From contig NZ_CP061280.1 in NCBI RefSeq assembly GCF_014541205.1, positions 1,008,798 to 1,072,797 on the forward strand: a DNA stretch of 64,000 nucleotides. Reading direction: 5' to 3'. The notes below the pieces were generated by a model. It had not been told where the DNA came from. It was given only the letters and a program-made list of their open reading frames with translations, and made no database searches. This DNA is from Mannheimia bovis. Its GTDB lineage: Bacteria; Pseudomonadota; Gammaproteobacteria; Enterobacterales; Pasteurellaceae. Positions 17,912-27,862 of this stretch are shown here, one piece after another. The translations under genes and the position numbers were made by a program. How positions within the stretch are numbered: position 1 is the first letter of the stretch; the number at the start of each line of letters is the position of its first letter.

Positions 17912-17948
17912 GCAGAGCAGAGAGATTTTCAAATTCCCAGCAAAAACA

Positions 17949-17982
17949 GACCGCTTGTAAATGTTTACAAGCGGTCATTTTA
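17949..17982. terminator. Inverted-USS terminator between ridA-like gene and epmC
   Basis: GACCGCTTGTAAA (17949-17961) and TTTACAAGCGGTC (17964-17976) form a perfect 13-bp stem with a 2-base loop and a T-rich tail. It serves two convergent genes. Confidence 0.85.
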
Positions 17983-17998
17983 TTTCCAATTTTTGCTG

Positions 17999-18568
17999 CT
18001 AAATTCTCTCAATATTGAACTGTTTTAAATCAATCACATCGGGGGTGCCGTAGAATGTACAGAGGGCTTTACGCAGAGTTTCGGCACGTTTGGGGAGATA
18101 GCCTCGTTCGGCGTAAATTTTCACCTGCTCAAACACTGCTTGTTTGAAAGCAGAATTATCGCCCGGGTTGCCGGAGAGATTATCGCTACTTGCAAAATAG
18201 CGGAAGCCGGCGGCGGTGGCAAGCACCCATTCTATTGCCTGCGGCTTGACTTCCGCACTCTCAAATTCACGTTGGCGTTCGGCGGAACGACCGTCCGGCT
18301 CATACCAATAACCAAAATCTTCTAATTTACGGCGAGCTTCACCTGCCACCAGCCAGTGGGCGACTTCGTGCAACGCACTGCTGTAGTAGTCGTGAGCGAA
18401 CAAAATTACATTGTATGGACGTTCGCTTGGTACGCCGTCTTCATCTAAAAATGCCGGCAGATAGATGGGATAAGCGCCGCCACGCTCTAAGCGTGTGTTA
18501 TATTCACCTGAAAAGCATTCATCAAAAATGCGAATAATATCTTCAATTTTGTGGTTTTCTTGGTTCAT
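17999..18568 (-). CDS. epmC: Elongation factor P hydroxylase
   Basis: The product is 189 residues and matches E. coli YfcM/EpmC, the enzyme that hydroxylates the beta-lysylated lysine of EF-P. The metal-binding HExxH-type segment is ALHEVAHWLVAGEARRKL (His67, Glu68, His71), followed by DFGYWYEPDGR and the EVKPQAIEWVLATAAG block typical of the family. It lies 11 bases after dsbD on the same strand, so it is probably the second gene of that transcript. EpmA/EpmB are not in the window. Confidence 0.92.
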   Translation of the reverse strand: MNQENHKIEDIIRIFDECFSGEYNTRLERGGAYPIYLPAFLDEDGVPSERPYNVILFAHDYYSSALHEVAHWLVAGEARRKLEDFGYWYEPDGRSAERQREFESAEVKPQAIEWVLATAAGFRYFASSDNLSGNPGDNSAFKQAVFEQVKIYAERGYLPKRAETLRKALCTFYGTPDVIDLKQFNIERI

Positions 18569-18579
18569 TTTTTACCTTT

Positions 18580-20283
18580 TTATAATTGATTTAGCCATTG
18601 CAAAAATTTGTCCGCCGGCAAAAAACCGGTTACACGGGATTGGCTCAACTCCTTGCCGTTTTCATCGAAAAACAGAATAGTCGGTAAGCCTAACACGTTG
18701 AAATATTTCATAAATTCGCTGTTCTCAGCAGAATTTTTGGTGAGGTCAATTTGTAGCACCACCATTTCACTGAATTTTTGCTGAACCTTGCTATCGGTAA
18801 AAGTGTACTTTTCAAACTCTTTGCAGGCAACGCACCAGTCGGCGTAGAGGTCTAACATTACTTTTTTACCTTTGGAAGCGGTCAATTTTTTCTCTAAATC
18901 TGCAAGTGAATGAATTTTCTCTAATTGTAAATGTTGAGTATTTTGTTTTTCAATTTGGGAGCCGTTCCAAACCAAATCTGTCCAAGGTTTAGCGGAAAAG
19001 GCTAATGCAATGAGTAAAAAGATTTTGATGATTTTTTGCATTATAGAGCGAGATGGAATTGCCTCTAATAACCAAATCAAAAATGCGATGGCAAGTGCCG
19101 ACCACAAAAACGGCTCGTAAGCTGTCGGCAACACTCGGCTTAATAAAAACACGGGTAGGGCAAGCATTACAAAGCCAAAAACCGTTTTTACTTTCAGCAA
19201 CCAATCGCCCGATTTCGGCAGAATTTTATTGCCGAATAACGTAATCAGCACCAGCGGGATGCCCATTCCTGACGCCAGCAAGTAGAGAGCCAAGCCACCA
19301 GTAAACAGATCGCCACTTTGAGCCACATAAAGCAACGCCCCCGAAAGCGGAGCAGATGTGCAAGGCGAGGCAACCAGCCCTGCGATCATTCCCATCACAA
19401 ACACGCTGCCAAATGCACCGCCTTGCTGTTTTTGGCTCATCGCATTCAGTTTTTGCTGCCAACTATTTGGCAGTTTGATTTCAAACAAGCCGAACATTGA
19501 GCAAGCAAGCAGGGCGAACACAATCGCTAACCCAATCAGCACCGGAGGGCTTTGTAGTGCCACTTGGAATGGTAAGCCAATCGCCGCCACAATTAAGCCA
19601 AGCAGGGTGTAAGTTAAAGCCATTCCTTGCACGTAAACGAGGCTAAGCAAGAACGCTTTGGCGGTGGACGGACGGTTTTTGTTACCGATTACAATTGCCG
19701 AGAGCAGTGGCAGCATTGGCAATACGCAAGGGGTGAAAGCTAAGCCTAAGCCCAGCACGAAAAACCAGAAAATCGAAAAGCGATTTTGGGCTAAGTTTTC
19801 AGCGAGAGTGTTTTGTTCCGATTTTGCAAAATCTTCACGATTTTTGACCGCTTGCGTAGCATTTGGGATTTTATCTAGCTCAATTTCAATCCGTTCCGGC
19901 GGATAGCAAAACCCCTTGGTGCAGCCTTGATAGCTGACCTCCACTTTTGCATTGGGCGAAGCAGAAGTAAATGCCGCAGCCACTTGAAGCTCATTTCGGA
20001 AAATCTCCACCTGCCCAAAAAATTCATCATTGTATTGCTCAGCGGGTGGAAGTTTCGGCTCGCTGATTTCTACATTTTGTGACGTGAGGTGAATTTCTTT
20101 TTTGTAGAGATAGTAGCCCTCGGCAATTTGCCAGTTCAGCAACAGTTGGTTCTCTTGTTTCTCAGCCGCAAATACAAAGGCTTCCGCTGCCGGCAGAAAT
20201 TTGGGCTTAGAGGAAAAAAGATTTGCCTGCGAGGTTTGAATAAGTAGTAGGCTGAAAAAGAGAGAAAACAGTGATTTGAGCAT
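18580..20283 (-). CDS. dsbD: Thiol:disulfide interchange protein DsbD
   Basis: The product is 567 residues. It carries electrons from cytosolic thioredoxin across the inner membrane to DsbC and other periplasmic proteins. Domains in order: signal peptide (about 1-20), N-terminal periplasmic domain with the redox cysteines in SYQGCTKGFCYPPERI, an eight-helix membrane domain with GLAFTPCVLPMLPLLSAI and GLVASPCTSAPLSGALL, and a C-terminal thioredoxin domain with DLYADWCVACKEFEKYTF. All six redox cysteines are present. The ATG at 20283 is chosen over a TTG at 20289. Confidence 0.96.
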   Translation of the reverse strand: MLKSLFSLFFSLLLIQTSQANLFSSKPKFLPAAEAFVFAAEKQENQLLLNWQIAEGYYLYKKEIHLTSQNVEISEPKLPPAEQYNDEFFGQVEIFRNELQVAAAFTSASPNAKVEVSYQGCTKGFCYPPERIEIELDKIPNATQAVKNREDFAKSEQNTLAENLAQNRFSIFWFFVLGLGLAFTPCVLPMLPLLSAIVIGNKNRPSTAKAFLLSLVYVQGMALTYTLLGLIVAAIGLPFQVALQSPPVLIGLAIVFALLACSMFGLFEIKLPNSWQQKLNAMSQKQQGGAFGSVFVMGMIAGLVASPCTSAPLSGALLYVAQSGDLFTGGLALYLLASGMGIPLVLITLFGNKILPKSGDWLLKVKTVFGFVMLALPVFLLSRVLPTAYEPFLWSALAIAFLIWLLEAIPSRSIMQKIIKIFLLIALAFSAKPWTDLVWNGSQIEKQNTQHLQLEKIHSLADLEKKLTASKGKKVMLDLYADWCVACKEFEKYTFTDSKVQQKFSEMVVLQIDLTKNSAENSEFMKYFNVLGLPTILFFDENGKELSQSRVTGFLPADKFLQWLNQL

Positions 20284-20353
20284 AAGCAATCAGTATTTAA
20301 AAACGATTGTGGCAAATTATAGCCTATAAATTGCAAAATATTGAAGAAAATGC

Positions 20354-20392
20354 ACCGCTTGCATATTTTGAAAGGATACAAGCGGTCATTTT
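20354..20392 (+). repeat. Inverted USS pair upstream of artP
   Basis: ACCGCTTG (20354-20361) and CAAGCGGT (20379-20386) face each other and are followed by CATTTTTT. The pair lies between divergent dsbD and artP, so it may insulate artP from upstream transcription. Confidence 0.55.
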
Positions 20393-20426
20393 TTAGCAAA
20401 AAATGGCAATCGGGTAAAAAATTGAT

Positions 20427-20461
20427 TGCATATTTATGCAAAAATAATTACTATTCATTCA
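20427..20461 (+). promoter_or_regulatory. Paired ARG boxes (ArgR operator) upstream of artP
   Basis: The first box, TGCATATTTATGCA (20427-20440), is a perfect palindrome fitting TGNAT-N4-ATNCA. The second begins exactly 21 bases later (20448-20461), with a perfect ATTCA right half and a degenerate left half. ArgR hexamers bind such pairs 21 bp apart, so arginine uptake is probably repressed by arginine. Confidence 0.65.
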
Positions 20462-20503
20462 TTATTTTAACTGTGAATTTAAAATGTAGTAGGATTTTCA
20501 CGA

Positions 20504-21238
20504 ATGGCAATTCGTATTCAAAATGTCAATTTCTTTTATGGCTCAAGCCAAGCCTTATTTGACATTAATTTAGAGATTGAAAAAGGCGATACGGTAGTGT
20601 TGCTCGGCCCAAGTGGGGCAGGCAAAAGTACCTTAATTCGTACCCTAAATTTAATGGAAGTACCGCAGTCCGGAACCTTGGCAATTGCAAATCACAAATT
20701 TGATTTAACCGCAAAAACCAATAGCAAAGAGATTGCTCTATTACGCCGTGAAGTCGGAATGGTGTTCCAACAGTATCATCTTTGGAACCATTTGAGCGTA
20801 ATGCAAAACTTGATTGAGGCCCCAATGAAAGTGCTTGGACTTAGCAAAGAAGAGGCGATTTCCCGTGCGAAAGGGCATTTAGAACGTTTGCGTTTAAGCG
20901 AATTTGCAGACCGTTTTCCGCTTCAACTTTCAGGTGGTCAACAGCAGCGTGTCGCGATTGCCCGAGCGTTAATTATGCAGCCGCAAGTGTTACTGTTTGA
21001 TGAACCAACAGCGGCTCTTGACCCTGAAATTACAGCCCAAGTAGTTGATATTATTAAGGAATTACAGCAAACTGGGATTACGCAAGTGATCGTTACTCAC
21101 GAAGTGGGCGTGGCTCGTAAAGTGGCGACAAAAGTCGTTTATATGGAAAAAGGCAAAATTATTGAATTTGGCGATGCAAGCTGCTTCGAGCAACCGAAAA
21201 CCGCTGAATTTTCAAATTATCTTTCACACTCTGATTAA
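20504..21238 (+). CDS. artP: Arginine ABC transporter ATP-binding protein
   Basis: The product is 244 residues, an ABC ATPase of the polar amino acid family. Walker A is GPSGAGKST (35-43), the Q-loop is MVFQQYHLW, the signature LSGGQQQR, Walker [14 protein letters not shown], and the switch histidine is in IVTHEVG. It opens the artPIQM operon (ATPase, binding protein, two permeases), the same order as in E. coli and H. influenzae. Paired ARG boxes lie just upstream, which supports arginine as the substrate. Confidence 0.94.
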   Translation: MAIRIQNVNFFYGSSQALFDINLEIEKGDTVVLLGPSGAGKSTLIRTLNLMEVPQSGTLAIANHKFDLTAKTNSKEIALLRREVGMVFQQYHLWNHLSVMQNLIEAPMKVLGLSKEEAISRAKGHLERLRLSEFADRFPLQLSGGQQQRVAIARALIMQPQVLLFDEPTAALDPEITAQVVDIIKELQQTGITQVIVTHEVGVARKVATKVVYMEKGKIIEFGDASCFEQPKTAEFSNYLSHSD

Positions 21239-21254
21239 CATTGAGGATATCACT

Positions 21255-21980
21255 ATGAAAAAATTACTTTTAGCTGTGTTAATTGCCGGCTCAGCAGCGG
21301 CAAATGCACAAAATATTACTTTTGCAATGGAGCCAAGCTATCCGCCATTTGAATTAACCAATGAAAAAGGTGAAATCATCGGGTTTGATGTGGACATCGC
21401 AAATGCGATCTGTAAAGAGATCCAAGCGAACTGCTCGTTCAAATCACAATCGTTCGATTCATTAATTCCAAGTTTAATCAAAGGTCGTGGCGGTTTTGAT
21501 GCGGCGATTTCTGCTATCGACATTACCGAAGCTCGTGCAAAACAAGTCGCATTTACCGATGCGTACTACGAAAGTTCAGCAAGCTTCATTGCAGTAAAAG
21601 ACAAAGGCATCACTCCTGAAACAGCGAAAAAAGTGGGTGTGCAAAACGGTACAACTTATCAGCAATATATCGCTAATGAAGGCAAGCAATATTCGGCTTC
21701 TTCTTACCCAAGCTTACAAGATGCGATTTTAGATTTGAAAAACGGTCGTATCGACATCATTTTCGGCGACACTGACGTACTGCGTGATATGTTCAATAAA
21801 AATCCGGAATTAGGTTTTGTTGGCGAAAAAGTGACTGATAAAAAATACTTCAACAACGGTTTAGGTATTGCGGTAAACAAATCTAAGACAGAATTAGTTG
21901 AGAGCTTAAACAAAGGTATTAAAGCGATTAAAGCAAACGGCGAATACCAAAAAATCTACGATAAATGGATGACGAAATAA
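21255..21980 (+). CDS. artI: Periplasmic arginine-binding protein
   Basis: The product is 241 residues with a signal peptide ([18 protein letters not shown], cleavage after residue 18). The mature part is a family 3 solute-binding protein: [33 protein letters not shown], then [19 protein letters not shown], and [10 protein letters not shown]. It delivers arginine to ArtQM. The frame opens at 21162 inside artP, but the ATG at 21255 follows GAGGAT and gives a clean signal peptide. Confidence 0.93.
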   Translation: MKKLLLAVLIAGSAAANAQNITFAMEPSYPPFELTNEKGEIIGFDVDIANAICKEIQANCSFKSQSFDSLIPSLIKGRGGFDAAISAIDITEARAKQVAFTDAYYESSASFIAVKDKGITPETAKKVGVQNGTTYQQYIANEGKQYSASSYPSLQDAILDLKNGRIDIIFGDTDVLRDMFNKNPELGFVGEKVTDKKYFNNGLGIAVNKSKTELVESLNKGIKAIKANGEYQKIYDKWMTK

Positions 21981-21984
21981 TCTA

Positions 21985-22656
21985 ATGTTTGTTGATTATC
22001 TTCCTTTAATTTACACCGCAACCCTAATGACCTTAGGGTTAGCGGTTTGTTCGTTATTATTAGGGCTGATTTTATCCATCGGCTTCGTCACGCTGGAAAT
22101 GAGTAAATGGGCAATGGTGAGAAAGCCGACAACAGTTTTCTTGACATTGCTGCGTGGCTTGCCTGAAATTTTGGTGGTTTTCCTGATTTACTTCGGCACA
22201 CCTGAAGTGTTAGAGCTGATTACGGGCGAATTTATTGAACTTGGGCCCTTTGGCTGTGGGGTGATGGCACTTTCGTTGATTTTTGCCTCTTACGCCTCGC
22301 AATCTTTGCGTGGAGCGATTCAAGCTATTCCGATTGGACAATGGGAATCAGCCGCTGCCCTTGGGCTAAACCGTAGGCATACTTTTCTGCGAATTGTAAT
22401 GCCGCAAGTTTGGCGACACGCATTACCAGGGTTAAGCAACCAATGGCTTGTGTTGCTAAAAGATACAGCGTTGGTTTCCTTAATTGGGGTTCACGACTTA
22501 ATGCGTCAAACCGAGCTCATCAACACTCGAACGCACGAGCCGTTCACTTGGTATGGCTTTGCCGCCTTAATTTATTTGGCAATTACGCTAATCAGCCAAG
22601 TGATTATCCGCCGTTTGGAATTACGAGTAACCCGTTTTGAGCGAGGAGGACGATAA
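21985..22656 (+). CDS. artQ: Arginine ABC transporter permease ArtQ
   Basis: The product is 223 residues with about five membrane segments, starting [24 protein letters not shown]. The permease coupling (EAA) loop, with the conserved glycine, is [31 protein letters not shown]. It starts 4 bases after artI. It forms the membrane channel with ArtM. Confidence 0.93.
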   Translation: MFVDYLPLIYTATLMTLGLAVCSLLLGLILSIGFVTLEMSKWAMVRKPTTVFLTLLRGLPEILVVFLIYFGTPEVLELITGEFIELGPFGCGVMALSLIFASYASQSLRGAIQAIPIGQWESAAALGLNRRHTFLRIVMPQVWRHALPGLSNQWLVLLKDTALVSLIGVHDLMRQTELINTRTHEPFTWYGFAALIYLAITLISQVIIRRLELRVTRFERGGR

Positions 22657-22657
22657 T

Positions 22658-23341
22658 ATGTGGCAAGAATATTTATCGGTTATCGCCCAAGGTATTCCAA
22701 CCAGCCTAGTATTAACCGCCGTAGCCTTAGTGGTCGGTTTCGTGTTAGCCGTTGCGATGACATTCCTACTCTCAATGGAAAATCGACCGGTTAAATGGGC
22801 GATTAAAGGCTTTTTAACCCTCTTCACTGGGACACCGCTTTTAGTGCAATTTTTCCTGATCTATGCAGGCCCGGGGCAATTTGATTGGATTACCCAAAGC
22901 CCGATTTGGGGATTGCTTTCTAATGCGTGGTTCTGTGCAATGTTAGCCTTAGCGTTAAACAGTGCTGCTTACTCCACCTTGCTGTTCCACGGTGCGGTAA
23001 AAGCGATTCCAAAAGGACAGTGGGAAACCTGTGCTGCATTGGGGTTAAGCCGTTTGCAAACCTTGCAGATTTTAATTCCTTATGCGTTACGCCGAGCATT
23101 GCCGTCCTACAGCAATGAAATTATTTTGGTGTTCAAGGGCACATCCCTTGCTTCCACCATTACCATTATGGATATTATGGGCTACGCTCGTCAGCTGTAC
23201 GGCACGGAATATGACGCCCTCACCATTTACGGTATGGCTGGTGTGATTTACCTTGTGATTACCGGCATTATGACTGTAATGCTCAGAAAATTAGAAAGCA
23301 AAGTATTAGCCTTTGAGCGTCTTGAAGTTGAGAAGGTCTAA
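22658..23341 (+). CDS. artM: Arginine ABC transporter permease ArtM
   Basis: The product is 227 residues, the second permease of the complex, with five or so membrane segments and an EAA loop AIPKGQWETCAALGLSRLQTLQILIPYALRRAL. The ATG at 22658, directly after the artQ stop, is preceded by GAGGAGGA inside the end of artQ, so translation is coupled. The operon ends at a hairpin. Confidence 0.93.
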   Translation: MWQEYLSVIAQGIPTSLVLTAVALVVGFVLAVAMTFLLSMENRPVKWAIKGFLTLFTGTPLLVQFFLIYAGPGQFDWITQSPIWGLLSNAWFCAMLALALNSAAYSTLLFHGAVKAIPKGQWETCAALGLSRLQTLQILIPYALRRALPSYSNEIILVFKGTSLASTITIMDIMGYARQLYGTEYDALTIYGMAGVIYLVITGIMTVMLRKLESKVLAFERLEVEKV

Positions 23342-23367
23342 TAAGCGAATATCAACGAACGAATAAT

Positions 23368-23396
23368 AAAGCGGACAACATAGTTGTCCGCTTTTA
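23368..23396 (+). terminator. Terminator after artPIQM
   Basis: AAAGCGGACAAC and GTTGTCCGCTTT form a perfect 12-bp stem around a 3-base loop, followed by T residues. It lies between artM and the convergent pgi. Confidence 0.85.
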
Positions 23397-23449
23397 GTTC
23401 ATAGATAGCTAATTTGCAAAATTTTATGAAAATTTAACCGCTTGTATTC

Positions 23450-25102
<1,653 letters not shown>

Positions 25103-25128
25103 TTACGAATTTACAAATTTAAATCGGT

Positions 25129-25377
25129 TTAAGGCTGAGCATCTTTAGTTAATTCATCAAGACGCTTTTCTAATTCATTTAATTTCTCGCGCGTGCGAAG
25201 TAAAACTTGCGATTGAACATCAAACTCTTCACGAGTTACTACGTCAAGACGAGCAAGCTGAGCTTGTAGAATTTGTTTGAATTTTTCATCTAGATCGTTA
25301 CCTACATTTTTTAGACTTTGAGGTAATGCGTTGTGTAATTGTTGAGCAATAGCTTCTAAATTTTTAGGCGTGAGCAT
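25129..25377 (-). CDS. ubiK: Ubiquinone biosynthesis accessory factor UbiK
   Basis: The product is 82 residues. The family segments LQAQLARLDVVTREEFDVQSQVLLRTREKL and the C-terminal leucine heptads (LNELEKRLDEL) identify the membrane fusogenic protein YqiC/UbiK, a homotrimer with a C-terminal coiled coil that works with UbiJ in aerobic ubiquinone synthesis. It is a little shorter than E. coli UbiK (96) because the C-terminal tail is missing, a variation outside the conserved core. It may share a transcript with pgi. Confidence 0.9.
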   Translation of the reverse strand: MLTPKNLEAIAQQLHNALPQSLKNVGNDLDEKFKQILQAQLARLDVVTREEFDVQSQVLLRTREKLNELEKRLDELTKDAQP

Positions 25378-25540
25378 TTTCTAATTCCTTACAATAAAAT
25401 TACCCTAATTCTAGTTAATTTTGGGTATAAGAGAAAGCAGATTCTTTGATTTATTGTGATGTAACCTCTATTTGAATAGCCTTTTCATTGATTTCTCTGT
25501 AAAATGCCGCCTTTCGTAAAATATAAGCAAAAATTATTCA

Positions 25541-25611
25541 CAATCCCTGTAAGGATTGTTCACAGCTTCGCTGCCGTTGGCAAAGCCAACGTTCAAAAAG
25601 CGATGCTTTTT
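25541..25611 (+). other. Cluster of four short hairpins in the queC leader
   Basis: Four small inverted repeats follow one another: CAATCC/GGATTG, CAGC/GCTG, GTTGGC/GCCAAC and AAAAAGC/GCTTTTT. The last ends in T5 and could terminate transcription. They lie just upstream of the preQ1 aptamer and a USS. Their role is unknown. Confidence 0.5.
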
Positions 25612-25633
25612 GTAACCGCTTGTATTGACTATT

Positions 25634-25671
25634 TCGTGGTTCGAAAACCCCCCACGCAAAAAAACTAAGGA
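25634..25671 (+). ncRNA. PreQ1-I riboswitch controlling queC
   Basis: A 5-bp stem CGTGG (25635-25639) / CCACG (25652-25656) encloses a loop TTCGAAAAC plus a C run. It is followed by CAAAAAAACTAAGGA. This A-rich tail ending in the ribosome site is the preQ1 class I layout, resembling the small translational aptamers with the Shine-Dalgarno in the pseudoknot. AAGGA (25667-25671) is the queC ribosome site, 6 bases before the ATG, so ligand binding should hide it. The downstream gene makes the preQ1 precursor preQ0, as expected for this class. Confidence 0.88.
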
Positions 25672-25677
25672 TATAAA

Positions 25678-26343
25678 ATGACAATTCAAACCCCAAAAGC
25701 CGTTGTGATTTTTTCAGGCGGTCAAGACTCTACAACCTGTTTATTCCAAGCGATTGCTGAATTTGGTAGAGAAAATGTGGAAGTGGTTACTTTCCAATAT
25801 GGGCAACGCCATTCCATTGAACTCGAAAAGGCTGAATGGATCGCAAAAGATTTAGGCGTGAAACAAACACTCATTGATACTTCTGTGATTAAAGCTATTA
25901 CAACCAATGCTTTAATGGATAAAAATGCAGATATTCAACAAAATGGCAACACACCAAATACCTTTGTTGATGGGCGTAATGCCCTTTTTCTGCTTTATAC
26001 GGCAATTTATGCCAAAGGGCAGGGCATCCAAACTATTTTCACAGGTGTGTGTGAAACCGATTTCAGCGGTTACCCGGACTGCCGAGATGTGTTTGTGAAA
26101 TCAATGAATGTAACACTCAATTTAGCAATGGATTACAACTTCAACATTCGTACACCATTGATGTATCTCACCAAAAAAGAAACTTGGGCATTAGCCGATA
26201 AATTAGGGGCGTTTGACTATATTCGTGAGCATACCCACACTTGTTATTTAGGCGTGGAAGGGGGCTGCCACACTTGCCCTAGCTGCCTGTTACGTGAAAA
26301 AGGCTTGGAAGAGTATTTGGCAGAGCGAAATTTTGCTAAATAG
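25678..26343 (+). CDS. queC: 7-cyano-7-deazaguanine (preQ0) synthase
   Basis: The product is 221 residues. It converts 7-carboxy-7-deazaguanine, ammonia and ATP into preQ0 on the path to tRNA queuosine. It has the PP-loop SGGQDS (residues 13-18), and four zinc-binding cysteines, Cys189, Cys197, Cys200 and Cys203 ([15 protein letters not shown]). The gene is directly downstream of a preQ1-I riboswitch that contains its ribosome site. No other queuosine gene is in the window. Confidence 0.96.
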   Translation: MTIQTPKAVVIFSGGQDSTTCLFQAIAEFGRENVEVVTFQYGQRHSIELEKAEWIAKDLGVKQTLIDTSVIKAITTNALMDKNADIQQNGNTPNTFVDGRNALFLLYTAIYAKGQGIQTIFTGVCETDFSGYPDCRDVFVKSMNVTLNLAMDYNFNIRTPLMYLTKKETWALADKLGAFDYIREHTHTCYLGVEGGCHTCPSCLLREKGLEEYLAERNFAK

Positions 26344-26348
26344 AGAAG

Positions 26349-26373
26349 AAAGAGGCACTAAGCCTCTTTTATT
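26349..26373. terminator. Terminator between queC and menF
   Basis: AAAGAGGC and GCCTCTTT form a stem around ACTAA, with A/T-rich flanks. It serves two convergent genes. Confidence 0.7.
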
Positions 26374-26375
26374 GT

Positions 26376-27677
26376 TTAAATTTCTGTAGAAACTAAATCT
26401 ATCTTCAGCAATTTCGCTATACCTTGTGATTTCCGTCTGATTTCCTGCCATTCCGATTGTGGATCAGAGGCTTCTACAATGCCTGCTCCTGCATAAAGCG
26501 TAATTGAATTTTGTGAAATTAACGCAGAGCGGAGCGTTACGCAAAATTCTGCTTCATCTTTACTCATTACCCCTAAAGTGCCTGCATACCAATGGCGGGT
26601 AAAAGGTTCGTTTTCAGTAATAAATTGTTTTGCTTTCGGACGAGGAAGCCCTGCCACCGCTGCAGTTGGGTGGATACGGCTTAAACAATCGCTATCAAAA
26701 ACACCCTGTTTTAACGTAGCTTGAATTTGGCGACGTAAGTGCTGAACATTATGTAGCCGTTTAATTTTTGCCTCAGACACTTCAAATTCGGCAACACAAT
26801 CTGCAAGGTTGCTTTCAATATCATCAACCACTAATTGGTTTTCGTGGATATTTTTGGGGTCGCTTAATAACCACTGTGCATTTAATTCTGTTTGGGTTTC
26901 ACTTGGTGTAACTGCTGCCGTACCGGCTAGAGCTTCGGTAAAAAACAACTTCCCTTTGCGTTGATATAAACGCTCTGGGGTTGAGCCAATGAAAGCAATC
27001 TCTTCACTTTCAGCCCAGAGAAAATGGTAGCAACCTTTGTTGATTTGGCGACTTTGTGCAATCAAGTCATAGCCGCAAATTGGGTTTTCAAAATGCAGTC
27101 TGATGGCATTTGCTAACACCACTTTTTGAAATTCACCTTGTTGTATCGCAGAAGTTGCTTTGTTGATATTGCTTTGCCATTGCTCAAAACTGCTTGTTGC
27201 TGCAACGGATTGCAACTGATTATCGGGTAAGCTCAATTTTTCAATATGTTCAAAATTTGCAAGAAATTGTGCAAAAACAACCGCTTGTTGTTCCAAATTA
27301 TCACTATCAAAATAGAAATAAGCGGTTAAATTTTGCTGATTTTTCACCAATGTAAATTGAGGCAAAATAAACTGAGTGCAGCCTTCAAATTGTAATCCAC
27401 CAATTAATGGCAACTTATGCTGTTGAATAAAGGTTTGTGCAGTTTCAAGGGTATGAAATTGACGAATTGCCCCCACTGTTGCTATCGTTTCATCTTTATC
27501 ACGATATTGCAGAAAAAAGTGTGGATAGTGCTGATTTTGTGCTTTTAACCAATTAAGCAGCGGTAAATCTGCTTCAAATAGCGGTACAGAGGCTTGAATG
27601 GTTATTAAACCTTCCTCCTTTTCCACTCTTGAATAATTTTTTATAAGTTCTTGTTTTAATTGATTAAAAATAGACAT
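26376..27677 (-). CDS. menF: Isochorismate synthase MenF
   Basis: The product is 433 residues, a chorismate-binding enzyme that forms isochorismate for menaquinone synthesis. Conserved segments: EFQKVVLANAIRL (lysine acting as base), FIGSTPERLYQRKGKLFFTEALAGTA, LRRQIQATLK, LSRIHPTAAVAGLPR and LYAGAGIVEASDP. MenF is favoured over EntC or anthranilate synthase by length and by the HWYAGTLGVMS stretch. The start is uncertain: the ATG at 27677 follows a T-rich tract with no good ribosome site, and a TTG lies at 27683. menD is not adjacent. Confidence 0.87.
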   Translation of the reverse strand: MSIFNQLKQELIKNYSRVEKEEGLITIQASVPLFEADLPLLNWLKAQNQHYPHFFLQYRDKDETIATVGAIRQFHTLETAQTFIQQHKLPLIGGLQFEGCTQFILPQFTLVKNQQNLTAYFYFDSDNLEQQAVVFAQFLANFEHIEKLSLPDNQLQSVAATSSFEQWQSNINKATSAIQQGEFQKVVLANAIRLHFENPICGYDLIAQSRQINKGCYHFLWAESEEIAFIGSTPERLYQRKGKLFFTEALAGTAAVTPSETQTELNAQWLLSDPKNIHENQLVVDDIESNLADCVAEFEVSEAKIKRLHNVQHLRRQIQATLKQGVFDSDCLSRIHPTAAVAGLPRPKAKQFITENEPFTRHWYAGTLGVMSKDEAEFCVTLRSALISQNSITLYAGAGIVEASDPQSEWQEIRRKSQGIAKLLKIDLVSTEI

Positions 27678-27862
27678 TTGCAAAAAAATAAAAAAATTAT
27701 ACCGCTTGTTTTTAGCTGATTTAAAAAAAGGTCATCATTTTAACGCATTTCCTCTTTTTTTTCCTCTCAAATTAGAGTAATGTTTGCAAATTCATTCCAA
27801 AATATCGATTTTTTAAACAATGATATGAGGAAATAGCAGATTAATTATATAGGAAGTCAGCA

